Shown: piece after piece, positions 25,644-33,692 of the stretch
Layout of the letters: every line of letters begins with the position of its first letter
How positions within the stretch are numbered: position 1 is the stretch's first letter
Origin: Tissierella sp. Yu-01
GTDB lineage: Bacteria > Bacillota > Clostridia > Tissierellales > Tissierellaceae
Reading direction: 5' to 3'
DNA: 64,000 nt
NCBI RefSeq assembly: GCF_029537395.1
Contig: NZ_CP120677.1
Location: 1,984,001 to 2,048,000, forward strand
The notes under the pieces: generated by a model
The model's input: only the letters and a program-made list of their open reading frames with translations
Database searches by the model: none
Told to the model about the DNA's origin: nothing
Made by a program: the position numbers and the translations under genes

Positions 25644-26137
25644 TTAATTTCACCACCATATTTAAGGATAATTTCTTTAACCTGCTCTTTCTTTAATCTC
25701 GGATAGATATCCTCATTTACTGTAACTACAGGCGCCATACTACAGTCACCAATACATCTAGTTGAACTAATAGAGAATTTCATATCTCCTGTTGTCTGTC
25801 CCGCTTTTATTCCTAGCAGCTTCTCAAAGTCCTCAAGTATATCCTGTGCTCCCTTAACATAACATGCTGTTCCTAAACAGATACTTATAATATTCTCTCC
25901 TTTAGGTATAAAGGAGAACTGAGAATAGAATGTTGCCACACCATAAATTTCTGAAAGTGGAATATCTAACTCCTCGGAAATCAACTGCAGCATTTCAGCA
26001 GGAAGGTATCCGAATATCTCCTGTGCCCCCTGAAGTACAGGCATTAGAGCACCCTTTGTTTCTTTATGATCTTGGATTATCTGTCTGAATCTCTCTATTT
26101 TCTCTTTGTTTTTTTCCTTGTCGAACATGAATTCCAT
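25640..26137 (-). CDS. hndA: NuoE-like 2Fe-2S subunit of the trimeric hydrogenase (HndA/HydC type)
   Basis: A 165-residue thioredoxin-fold 2Fe-2S protein. The four cluster cysteines are in CLGTAC and CIGDC, and the helical N terminus (GALMPVLQGAQEIFGYLP) is that of the NuoE family. It transfers electrons within the hydrogenase. It is the first gene of the three-gene operon, preceded by GGAGG seven bases ahead of the ATG at 26137. A Rex-like site and a terminator-like hairpin lie in its leader. Confidence 0.93.
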   Translation of the reverse strand: MEFMFDKEKNKEKIERFRQIIQDHKETKGALMPVLQGAQEIFGYLPAEMLQLISEELDIPLSEIYGVATFYSQFSFIPKGENIISICLGTACYVKGAQDILEDFEKLLGIKAGQTTGDMKFSISSTRCIGDCSMAPVVTVNEDIYPRLKKEQVKEIILKYGGEIK

Positions 26138-26165
26138 AGACTAACCTCCTTAGATAATCTCCTTA

Positions 26166-26183
26166 TTGTTATTTTATTAACGA
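26166..26183. promoter_or_regulatory. Rex-like redox operator upstream of the hydrogenase operon
   Basis: TTGTTATTTTATTAACGA agrees with the clostridial Rex consensus TTGTTAA-N4-TTAACAA at 12 of 14 defined positions. It lies about 29 bp ahead of the NuoE-like start, downstream of the predicted promoters, where binding would block transcription when the NADH/NAD+ ratio is low. Rex is known to control hydrogenase and fermentation genes in Clostridia; no rex gene is in this window. Confidence 0.65.
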
Positions 26184-26194
26184 ATAATGGCAAA

Positions 26195-26222
26195 AAATTT
26201 ATTTTAGTACCAAAATAAATTT
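26195..26222 (-). promoter_or_regulatory. Terminator-like hairpin in the hydrogenase leader
   Basis: An 11-bp perfect inverted repeat (AAATTTATTTT with its complement) around a six-base loop is followed on the minus strand by TTTTTTGCC. It lies between the promoter and the first gene, so it could attenuate transcription, or act as an AT-rich operator. The remaining gap 26280-26425 shows nothing else. Confidence 0.45.
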
Positions 26223-26236
26223 GCATAATTGTTAAT

Positions 26237-26279
26237 AATATATCATTAAATTATATCAATTACAATATGCTTTCCTCAA
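26237..26279 (-). promoter_or_regulatory. Two overlapping promoter candidates for the hydrogenase operon
   Basis: On the minus strand TTGAGG (26279-26274) with TATAAT (26255-26250) at 18 bp, and TTGTAA (26265-26260) with TATATT (26242-26237) at 17 bp. Either would give a leader of about 95-110 nt that includes the hairpin and the Rex-like site. Confidence 0.55.
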
Positions 26280-26427
26280 TAATTTAAGATTTTTATAAAG
26301 TAATTCTAAATAAATAATATAATTTTAATCAATTATCACTAATGTCTCACAGATTAACAACGCATGAAACCTTAAAATAGTTAAATACTTCACAAAGTAT
26401 GCCCTCAAAAAGACAATTCCGAAAAAA

Positions 26428-26456
26428 ATACTGCATATAATTTTTATATGCAGTAT
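26428..26456 (-). terminator. Terminator of the lipoprotein gene
   Basis: ATACTGCATATAA and TTATATGCAGTAT form a 13-bp stem followed on the minus strand by seven Ts, 24 bp after the lipoprotein stop codon. Confidence 0.85.
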
Positions 26457-26479
26457 TTTTATTAATCCTATTAGATTTT

Positions 26480-27439
26480 TTATTTATATTCTGTTAACAT
26501 TCTAACTGCTTCTGTAATTAACTCATCAGCTTTTTTCAAGACTGAATTATTAACTATTGATTTATTAGACTTAATGACCTCCACATATTGGTATAGTGTA
26601 TGAGCAGTTATATAACCCTCATTATTGGAAGTCTTTTCATAGCTTTCTAATACTTGATCAAATATTTGCTTGTTACTATAATCAGCTATTGGAGTATTTG
26701 GTAAACCCTTCATATAAGCTGTTAATTTAGATTCGTAAAGACTTAATAATTCTTTTTGTCTTGGCCCATCTATATAAGTGTTCAAATGTCTTTCAGTTTC
26801 TAATATTCTTTCTGCTAATTCTTCAAAAGTAATAGTCATACCACCATCTGCAAAGGGCCTCTTTTCTGAATCCATAGCCATTATATCCAAATAACTCTTC
26901 CATTCATCCGATAACTTATCCTCGTAAGTTTTTAGCTTAGCATAGTCTATTATAGGATAGAATTCTCCTTCTAAATTTATAAGCTTGTACATATTATCAA
27001 AAGTTTTTTGTATTTCTTTCTTCAAATCTTCATCTTTGATTTCCTCTACTTTGTTTTCCGGAAAAAAGGTTTCTGTACCTGCTATGGCCATTAACTCATC
27101 ACCTTTGTCCGTTGCAAATATTAAATTTGTAAGATCCTCAATATTATTCTCCAATGTTTTTTCTAGTTCATCGATCATTCTATCTCCTTCCAATGAACTT
27201 AACTTCTTGATATTGTCATTGATATAGGATATTAATTCTTCTGGTTTTTTTTCACCTTCAATTAGAGTATTGAACGCTTCCATAATTACTTCTTTTTCAT
27301 CTTCATTTGCCTCTTCAACTGGCTCTTCAACATCAGGTGCTGGTGGAACTGGTTCAACTGGTTCAGGTTCTTTCTTACAAGCTGCTAATCCTACTACCAT
27401 AATTAATATAAGCAATGTTAATAGTATATTTTTTTTCAT
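26480..27439 (-). CDS. Lipoprotein of unknown function
   Basis: A 319-residue lipoprotein. The signal peptide ends in the lipobox LAAC with Cys21 as the modified residue, followed by a Pro/Glu-rich tether (about residues 22-50) and a mainly helical acidic domain of ~270 residues with no family I recognise. It should be anchored on the outer face of the membrane. Ribosome binding site AAGGAAGGG. Monocistronic, with its own terminator. Confidence 0.75.
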   Translation of the reverse strand: MKKNILLTLLILIMVVGLAACKKEPEPVEPVPPAPDVEEPVEEANEDEKEVIMEAFNTLIEGEKKPEELISYINDNIKKLSSLEGDRMIDELEKTLENNIEDLTNLIFATDKGDELMAIAGTETFFPENKVEEIKDEDLKKEIQKTFDNMYKLINLEGEFYPIIDYAKLKTYEDKLSDEWKSYLDIMAMDSEKRPFADGGMTITFEELAERILETERHLNTYIDGPRQKELLSLYESKLTAYMKGLPNTPIADYSNKQIFDQVLESYEKTSNNEGYITAHTLYQYVEVIKSNKSIVNNSVLKKADELITEAVRMLTEYK

Positions 27440-27572
27440 GTTTATCCCTTCCTTTATATGGAATTTGTTTACTTAACTTATACCCTAAGCTTAGCATACT
27501 AAAATGGCTAAATATTTACAATCCATTTACAATAGGTTTACAAAGTAAAGTAAATTAGACATAAAAAACAGG

Positions 27573-28394
27573 TTAGAAAAATTGAATTGGATCTATTAAA
27601 TTTTTTAACAGAGCTACTACACTCCAAGCTGTAATTACACTGGACTTAGGATTCACAGGATCTGGTATAGATGAAATCTCTATTTTTGTCTTTGCAAATG
27701 AATTCTCAGCTTCTATTCTATGAGTATTACTTGGTTGTCCTGGCACACTGTGTATTTCTACTTCGGCATCTTCCATATTAGATACTGCTAAGGATGCAGC
27801 TACAGCTACATTTACGTTTTTAGGAAACCCTTGTATTGCTTCTTTTGCATTTCCCTTAAATATGATTTCTTCAGATTCTAAGGATAAGGTTCTTCCCTTT
27901 AAATAGGGTGCCCCTTTCAAACTAGCTGGAGCCTTTAAATTTGTAATTTTAACTTTTGCATCTTGACCTAATGCTATAGTTCGCATTAGATCAAAACCTC
28001 CTATTGCTCCTGAGGGGATATATAATTTTGCATTTGATACTTTGGCTTCTCTCTTCAACATATTATACAATTCCTCATCTGCTAATGCTCCAACTGAAAC
28101 AACAACTAAACTTACTCCAGCACCCAGAATCTGTTTTCCATATTTTCTAACAGCATTTGCACTGGCAAATTCAACTACATAATCTGGTTTTCTTTCGAGC
28201 AAAGACTCAATACTATCATATAAAAAGTAGTTATGATCTTTTGCAAACTCTCTTATGTGTTCTGTAGTTCTTATTAAAATCCCATCAATTTCATATTCTT
28301 TATTTATATGTTTTTCAAAGACCTCAAGGAATATTTTACCTAAGGTCCCGCAACCTATAAGTGAAATTCTTTTCTTTTGCATACTTATCACCAT
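27573..28394 (-). CDS. nadX: Aspartate dehydrogenase (NadX family)
   Basis: A 273-residue NAD(P)-dependent enzyme. A Rossmann motif RISLIGCGTLGKIF opens the protein, and VEFASANAVRKYGKQILGAGVSLVVVSVGAL, IPSGAIGGFD and VNVAVAASLAVSN are family landmarks of aspartate dehydrogenase (DUF108), which converts L-aspartate to iminoaspartate or oxaloacetate. AAGGAG lies two bases ahead of the ATG at 28394 but five ahead of a GTG at 28391, and an ATG at 28382 follows; the true start may be a few codons in. No nadA or nadC gene is adjacent, so the role in NAD synthesis is uncertain. Confidence 0.82.
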   Translation of the reverse strand: MVISMQKKRISLIGCGTLGKIFLEVFEKHINKEYEIDGILIRTTEHIREFAKDHNYFLYDSIESLLERKPDYVVEFASANAVRKYGKQILGAGVSLVVVSVGALADEELYNMLKREAKVSNAKLYIPSGAIGGFDLMRTIALGQDAKVKITNLKAPASLKGAPYLKGRTLSLESEEIIFKGNAKEAIQGFPKNVNVAVAASLAVSNMEDAEVEIHSVPGQPSNTHRIEAENSFAKTKIEISSIPDPVNPKSSVITAWSVVALLKNLIDPIQFF

Positions 28395-28440
28395 ATCTCC
28401 TTTTCTTAAGCATACAATAATTTGTGTCTACATTCAAACT

Positions 28441-28466
28441 AAAAAGCCCCCACATGGGGGCTTTTT
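28441..28466 (-). terminator. Terminator of the LysM protein gene
   Basis: AAAAAGCCCCC and GGGGGCTTTTT form an 11-bp stem with a four-base loop; the T-run follows on either strand. Confidence 0.9.
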
Positions 28467-28467
28467 A

Positions 28468-30585
28468 TTATTTAGGAATACAAATTCTTAAACCTTCTAC
28501 AAAATCCTCTGGAGCTAAGTTCGGATTAGCTTTCAAAAGGTTTGAAACTGTCATATTAAATTTCTTAGCTAGATATACTACTACAGGCTCATCATCTTCT
28601 GGAATATCAGCCCGTAGTATTACATAGGGTCTAGTTCCCTTTGGACATGGGCATCCTCTGTCTCTATGAGGTAATATACAAAGCTCTTGACCAACTTCAA
28701 GTTTATCTATATTAATATCTGGATTTCCTTCCATTAAATCCATAACAGAAATGTTAAATCTCAATAATATTGAGCTTAATGAGTCTTTAGCCCTTACCAC
28801 ATATATTGTTCCTCCTGGACATGGCGGCATGGGCTCTTCGCACCTGGGAATACAGAGCATCATTCCCACTCTTAGATTATTTGGATCAACTCCTGGATTA
28901 GCAGCCATCAATCTAGCTACTGTTATATTATACATATTAGCTATTGAATATAGAGTGTCACCAGATCTTACTACATAGTAAGAACCATCACATGGGGGTG
29001 GTGTTGTGCCTCTTGGTACACATATAATCATTCCTACCCTTAGATTATTTGGGTCCAATCCTGGATTTATTGCTAATATTGCATTTACTGTTGTATTATA
29101 TCTTTGTGCTATTGAGAACAATGTGTCTCCTGCTCTCACTGTATATTCAAATGATCCCGCTGGGCATCTTTGTGGTGATTCTTCTGGTACACAAATTACC
29201 ATACCTACTCTTAAGTTATTTGGGTCCAATCCTGGATTTATTGCTAATATTGCATTTACTGTTGTATTATATCTATTTGCTATTGAGAACAATGTGTCTC
29301 CTGCTCTCACTGTATATTCAAATGATCCTGCTGGGCATCTTTGTGGTGATTCTTCTGGCACACAAATTATCATGCCTACTATTAGATTATTTGGGTCCAA
29401 TCCTGGATTTAATGCCAATATTGCATTTACTGTTGTATTATATCTATTTGCTATTGAGAACAGTGTGTCTCCTTGTCTTATTGTATATTCAAATGATCCT
29501 GCTGGACATCTTTGTGGTGATTCTTCTGGTACACAAATTATCATGCCTACTATTAGATTATTTGGATCCAATCCTGGATTTAATGCCAATATTGCATTTA
29601 CTGTTGTATTATATCTATTTGCTATTGAGAACAATGTGTCCCCTTGTCTTATTGTATATTCAAATGATCCTGCTGGGCATCTTGATGGCATTGCTCCTGG
29701 TATACAGATTATTTGACCTACTCTTAGATTATTTGGGTCTAATCCTGGATTTAATGCCAATATTGCATTTACTGTTGTATTATATCTATTTGCTATTGAG
29801 AACAATGTGTCCCCTTGTCTTATTGTATACTCAAATGAACCTGCTGGGCATCTTGATGGCGTTTCTTCTGGTACACAAATTATTTGACCTACTCTTAGAT
29901 TATTTGGGTCTAATCCTGGATTTAATGCCAATATTGCATTTACTGTTGTATTATATCTATTTGCTATTGAGAACAGTGTGTCCCCTTGTCTTATTGTGTA
30001 TTCAAATGATCCTTGTGGACATCTTGTTGGAGGTGTAGTTTCAGGTATACAGATCACTTGACCTATTTGTAGGTTATTTGGATCTATTCCTGGATTTATC
30101 CTCATTATAGCTTCTACTGTTGTATTATATCTTATTGCTAATAGATATAGAGTATCTCCGGATCTAATTGTGTAGGCAAATGAACCCGATGGACAAGTAG
30201 TCGGAGGAGGTGTTACGGAACCAGGTATACAAATCACTTGACCTATTTGTAAGTTGTTTGGATTTATTCCTGGGTTTATTCTCATTATAGCTTCTACTGT
30301 TGTATTAAATCTTTGCGCTAATAAGAACAAAGTATCTCCAGATCTAATTGTATAGGCAAATGAACCTGTTGGACAAGTAGTCGGAGGAGTTGTTGAAGAA
30401 CCAGGTATACAAATTACCTGACCTATTTGTAAATTGTTTGGATTAATACCTGGGTTTAAAGCCATTATTGCTTCTACTGTTGTTCGGTAAGTCATTGCCA
30501 ACTTAAAAAGTGTATCACCTGACCTTATGGTATATGCAAAGCTACCGGTAGGACAAGTCCTTCCCATTTTATTATTATCGCTCAT
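28468..30585 (-). CDS. Multi-LysM repeat protein (about 12 units)
   Basis: A 705-residue protein built almost entirely of LysM modules. Eleven are clear, each with (Y/V)RxGDTLxxIAxxYNxTVxAIxxxNPGxDPNNLxVGQxIC(V/I)P, and a twelfth at the C terminus is degenerate. Nearly every unit begins CPxGSF and ends ICxP, so there are two cysteines per module. LysM domains bind peptidoglycan or chitin glycans. There is no signal peptide or membrane helix and no catalytic domain; proteins of this type in spore formers are often coat or cortex-associated, which is inference here. The start at 30585 follows GAAAGGTGG; a GTG nine bases upstream is less well placed. Confidence 0.85.
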   Translation of the reverse strand: MSDNNKMGRTCPTGSFAYTIRSGDTLFKLAMTYRTTVEAIMALNPGINPNNLQIGQVICIPGSSTTPPTTCPTGSFAYTIRSGDTLFLLAQRFNTTVEAIMRINPGINPNNLQIGQVICIPGSVTPPPTTCPSGSFAYTIRSGDTLYLLAIRYNTTVEAIMRINPGIDPNNLQIGQVICIPETTPPTRCPQGSFEYTIRQGDTLFSIANRYNTTVNAILALNPGLDPNNLRVGQIICVPEETPSRCPAGSFEYTIRQGDTLFSIANRYNTTVNAILALNPGLDPNNLRVGQIICIPGAMPSRCPAGSFEYTIRQGDTLFSIANRYNTTVNAILALNPGLDPNNLIVGMIICVPEESPQRCPAGSFEYTIRQGDTLFSIANRYNTTVNAILALNPGLDPNNLIVGMIICVPEESPQRCPAGSFEYTVRAGDTLFSIANRYNTTVNAILAINPGLDPNNLRVGMVICVPEESPQRCPAGSFEYTVRAGDTLFSIAQRYNTTVNAILAINPGLDPNNLRVGMIICVPRGTTPPPCDGSYYVVRSGDTLYSIANMYNITVARLMAANPGVDPNNLRVGMMLCIPRCEEPMPPCPGGTIYVVRAKDSLSSILLRFNISVMDLMEGNPDINIDKLEVGQELCILPHRDRGCPCPKGTRPYVILRADIPEDDEPVVVYLAKKFNMTVSNLLKANPNLAPEDFVEGLRICIPK
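28999..30024 (-). repeat. Six tandem 171-bp coding repeats
   Basis: Units 4 to 9 of the LysM protein are exactly 57 codons each and follow without gaps. Neighbouring units are almost identical at DNA level (for example units 6 and 7), so the array has probably expanded recently and may vary in copy number between strains. Confidence 0.85.
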
Positions 30586-30652
30586 ATTAACCACCTTTCT
30601 TCAATAATCTTTGCAATATATATTATGCAAAATTGAAGCTTATGGTTAATAA

Positions 30653-31987
30653 TTATTGTGTTTGAACTTTATGCTTATTTAACCTTAATCTAATACCAAT
30701 GTAATATACGATAAATGTTATATATAAATAAAAAGCAAAAGGTACTATTTTTACAGGATCCACATCTAAAGCAGTTGAAACTAATAAATTTGCAATATTC
30801 CAAGGTATCATCGGGGAAAACAGTACTGCCGTATTTGATATATCAGTGGCAAAATCATATTTATCTATTTTATTTTCTTCATATATTCTATTCATTATCT
30901 GACTAGTCATAACAATAGCAATTGACTGATTTCCACCAAAGCATGCTGTTGCTATTGAAGTGATAGCAGTCGCTAATAATACCTTTATTCTTCCTGTAAA
31001 GTTCTTGAACAACGAACTAACCTTATAGAATATTCCCATACCTTCTAATACCCCAGCCATAGAGCATGATATGAAAACAACTATACCTGCCTTTAACATG
31101 GAAAATAGGCCTCCACCCTTTAATATATGGTAAAGTGGATTACTTTCTTCCATCTTAAATCCCCAAATAAGAGTCTTAATTATTTCACTAAAAGCTGCCT
31201 TCTGAGCAACTAAGGCAATTATAATACCTGCTATGATACTAATTAACATAGATTTCTTAACATCATATTTAAATGTACTTAAAACGAGCATTATAATGGC
31301 TGGTAATAGAACTATAAAATTTATTTCAAAGTTATTTTGTATATCCAATGTAATACTATTTCCTAGCACAGTTAGTGGATTTTCAAGAGAAAGAACAATA
31401 TAGAATAATGACGTTAATAATAATGGAATTATGCTGGTTTTTCTCAATCTATTAAGCAAGGGATAAAGCTCTGTATTCGTTTGATTAGCCTGAAGACTCG
31501 TACAAGATGACATTGGAGAAGCTCTATCCCCTACATAACATCCAGAAATAATTGCTCCTCCTGCTATACTAAGGTCAACATTTCCTCCTCTTGCCATGAC
31601 AATTAAAACAACTCCCATTGTACTTGCTGTACCTGTTGACGTTCCAAGCATGTAAGAAACAACTGCACTTGATAAAAATGCAAATATTATATAAAACTGA
31701 GGATTTAATAATTTCATACAGTAATATACTATACTTGGTATTGTTCCTGATATATACCAGGCACCTGTAACCAATCCAATAAGCACAAACATCTTAAGTA
31801 CTACAAATGCCCTCTTTCCACCATTCAACGCATGACTTTTTAATATATTAAAATTGTTCCCCATCCTATAGGATATAGTGCTGAATATTATAAAGCTAAG
31901 GATAAGTCCATATCCTATCCAAAACCCCTTTAAGACCCCTAGTAATAAAATTGTAAAAGATAGAACAAAACCTATTAGAATTGCCAT
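30653..31987 (-). CDS. NhaC-family Na+/H+ antiporter
   Basis: A 444-residue membrane protein with about 11 helices. The signatures SYMLGTSTGTASTMGVVLIVMARG and GAIISGCYVGDRASPMSSC are those of the NhaC antiporter family. Members exchange Na+ for H+ or carry organic acids with them. It follows the radical SAM gene by 3 bp on the same strand and is probably co-transcribed. In a cell with a Na+-pumping decarboxylase and Na+-type ATP synthase, a Na+/H+ exchanger would balance the ion gradients; that link is inference. Confidence 0.82.
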   Translation of the reverse strand: MAILIGFVLSFTILLLGVLKGFWIGYGLILSFIIFSTISYRMGNNFNILKSHALNGGKRAFVVLKMFVLIGLVTGAWYISGTIPSIVYYCMKLLNPQFYIIFAFLSSAVVSYMLGTSTGTASTMGVVLIVMARGGNVDLSIAGGAIISGCYVGDRASPMSSCTSLQANQTNTELYPLLNRLRKTSIIPLLLTSLFYIVLSLENPLTVLGNSITLDIQNNFEINFIVLLPAIIMLVLSTFKYDVKKSMLISIIAGIIIALVAQKAAFSEIIKTLIWGFKMEESNPLYHILKGGGLFSMLKAGIVVFISCSMAGVLEGMGIFYKVSSLFKNFTGRIKVLLATAITSIATACFGGNQSIAIVMTSQIMNRIYEENKIDKYDFATDISNTAVLFSPMIPWNIANLLVSTALDVDPVKIVPFAFYLYITFIVYYIGIRLRLNKHKVQTQ

Positions 31988-31990
31988 TTT

Positions 31991-32917
31991 TTACACCTTC
32001 TCTTGCAAGTATTTTTGTCCTTGAAAACCTTTTCTGACCTTTAACTCTTTATCTATAGAGCTAATAACTCCAAGTTTGTCTGCACTCCACTTTGGTTCAT
32101 ATAAAATCTCTTTCTTTGCATCACCAGTTACTCTATGCACAATCATATTTCCCGGCAATAATTCTATTGCATCTACTATTATATCAACATATTCTTCCTT
32201 TGTTAACATTTTGTAAGGGTTATTTATATAGTAGTTATAAATATCGGTTCCTTTCTGTATGTATAATGAATGTAGTTTAATTCCCCAGGTATTTGTTTGG
32301 GCTACATAATCTACGGATGATAATATATCATCCTTATCTTCATTTGGAAGTCCTACAATTAGATGTGTAACCACCTTTATATTTCTCTTTTTTAATTCTT
32401 CTACAGCTTTTTCATAAATTCTTAGAGGATAGCCTCTTCTGATAAATTTCTCTGATCTATCATGAATACTCTGTAAGCCAAGCTCCAACCATAAGAAAGT
32501 CCTTTTATTTAAACTTTCCAGTAATTCTAAAACCTCATCATTAATACAATCGGGTCTTGTGGCTATGGCCAGCCCTACTATATTTTCAATTTCTAAGGCT
32601 TCATTATATACTTTTTTCATTTGCTCAATTGGTCCGTATGTATTTGTAAAGTTCTGAAAGTAAGCAATATATTTATTAGCATTCCACTTATTTGATAGTA
32701 GTCTTTTCTGTTGTTCAACTTGTTCCTTAATAGAAATAAATCTAGACCCAGCAAATTCTCCTGAGCCTTCTTCACTACAAAATATACATCCTCTAGTACC
32801 TAATGTACCATCCCTATTTGGACAAGTGAATCCTCCATCTAAAGAAAGTTTCATTACCTTTTCACCAAATATCCTTTTTAATTCTCTGTTTAATGTATTG
32901 TATCTTTTACCATCCAA
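31991..32917 (-). CDS. TIGR01212-family radical SAM protein (YhcC/YtqA type)
   Basis: A 308-residue radical SAM enzyme. The cluster-binding region is CPNRDGTLGTRGCIFC, where the cysteines have the expanded spacing of this family, followed by TRPDCINDEVLELL and FLWLELGLQSIHDRS. Family members are widespread and linked to RNA modification in some species; the reaction here is not known. The start is a TTG behind AAGGTGATATA. First gene of a two-gene unit with the NhaC antiporter. Confidence 0.85.
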   Translation of the reverse strand: MDGKRYNTLNRELKRIFGEKVMKLSLDGGFTCPNRDGTLGTRGCIFCSEEGSGEFAGSRFISIKEQVEQQKRLLSNKWNANKYIAYFQNFTNTYGPIEQMKKVYNEALEIENIVGLAIATRPDCINDEVLELLESLNKRTFLWLELGLQSIHDRSEKFIRRGYPLRIYEKAVEELKKRNIKVVTHLIVGLPNEDKDDILSSVDYVAQTNTWGIKLHSLYIQKGTDIYNYYINNPYKMLTKEEYVDIIVDAIELLPGNMIVHRVTGDAKKEILYEPKWSADKLGVISSIDKELKVRKGFQGQKYLQEKV

Positions 32918-32962
32918 TATATCACCTTAATTTTTTATTCTATATTAATTATAAATTAAAAA

Positions 32963-33005
32963 GGGCTCATTAGAAAAGATTTGCTTAATAACTTCTAATG
33001 AGTCC
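32963..33005 (-). terminator. Hairpin downstream of citX
   Basis: GGGCTCATTAGAA and TTCTAATGAGTCC form a 13-bp stem with one G-U pair and a 17-base loop, followed on the minus strand by TTTTTAATTT. It lies 42 bp past the citX stop codon. Confidence 0.65.
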
Positions 33006-33046
33006 ATTAAACCCTTACTGTTTTCTTATTTATTTATACCTTAGCT

Positions 33047-33568
33047 CTAATATTGCGTGAAATATTCTTTACTTAATTCTTCTATTCTTGAAATCAATTC
33101 CTCATAGGTATGATTTTTCTCTCTCATACACAACCTGGCATCTTTATTACATAGAAGACATTTTCTAACTTTTAAACCTAAATCACTTCTACTCATTTGA
33201 TTATGGTTCTTATCAAAGACGTCTATATCAAAAATACGTCCTAGAGGATGATTTATCTCCAACGAAACCATAATTCTCTTTAGTTCTTCTGCTTGAACAT
33301 CTACGGAAATATACCCTTCAGAACCTGTAGATTTGCTTATATATTCTTTGTATTTAATTTCTAAGCTATTATCCTTAATTGATTTTACTATTTGTTTAAA
33401 TCCTTCATCATGGATTTTTCTATATAATTCATTATCCTTAATAATTCCTGGAATATTTAAGGTAAAGGATATTAGACTATATGGATAATCCTTTATTAAA
33501 TCTATTTGCTTCTGTGCTCTATCTTCCCTAGATTGAAGTATATCTAAAAATAACTTTTTATCTATCAT
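33047..33568 (-). CDS. citX: Citrate lyase holo-ACP synthase (apo-citrate lyase phosphoribosyl-dephospho-CoA transferase)
   Basis: A 173-residue enzyme that attaches the 2'-(5''-triphosphoribosyl)-3'-dephospho-CoA arm to the acyl carrier protein CitD. The diagnostic region NHPLGRIFDIDVFDKN...SRSDLGLKVRKCLLCNKDARLCMREKNH is present. The N terminus LFLDILQSREDRAQKQ is typical. It follows citF1 by about 125 bp with a terminator in between, so it may be made at low level by readthrough. The partner enzyme CitG is encoded at 42639. Confidence 0.9.
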   Translation of the reverse strand: MIDKKLFLDILQSREDRAQKQIDLIKDYPYSLISFTLNIPGIIKDNELYRKIHDEGFKQIVKSIKDNSLEIKYKEYISKSTGSEGYISVDVQAEELKRIMVSLEINHPLGRIFDIDVFDKNHNQMSRSDLGLKVRKCLLCNKDARLCMREKNHTYEELISRIEELSKEYFTQY

Positions 33569-33648
33569 CTATAACACCATTTCCTATATAAGTTATTTAA
33601 GCATCGATGAAACTGCTTACAGTTTCTACACAGTTATAATTATAGCAC

Positions 33649-33690
33649 AAAAGGTCTGGAAATAATAAAACTTCTATTTCCAGACCTTTT
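33649..33690 (-). terminator. Terminator of the citDEF1 operon
   Basis: AAAAGGTCTGGAAAT and ATTTCCAGACCTTTT form a 15-bp perfect stem immediately after the citF1 stop codon. Ts follow within the distal arm on both strands. Confidence 0.8.
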
Positions 33691-33692
33691 TT

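Noticed and set aside
28999-30024. Regular repeats that might suggest a CRISPR array
   Set aside because: The 171-bp units are in frame, contiguous and encode LysM domains; there are no short repeats with unique spacers and no cas genes.
29006-30038. Long plus-strand frames opposite the LysM gene (236 and 329 codons)
   Set aside because: They come from the tandem coding repeats read on the other strand; the products are low-complexity and Leu/Tyr-rich or repeat-derived.
30610-30631. TTTGCA/TGCAAA near-palindrome upstream of the LysM gene
   Set aside because: Arms are only six bases in AT-rich DNA; too weak to call an operator.
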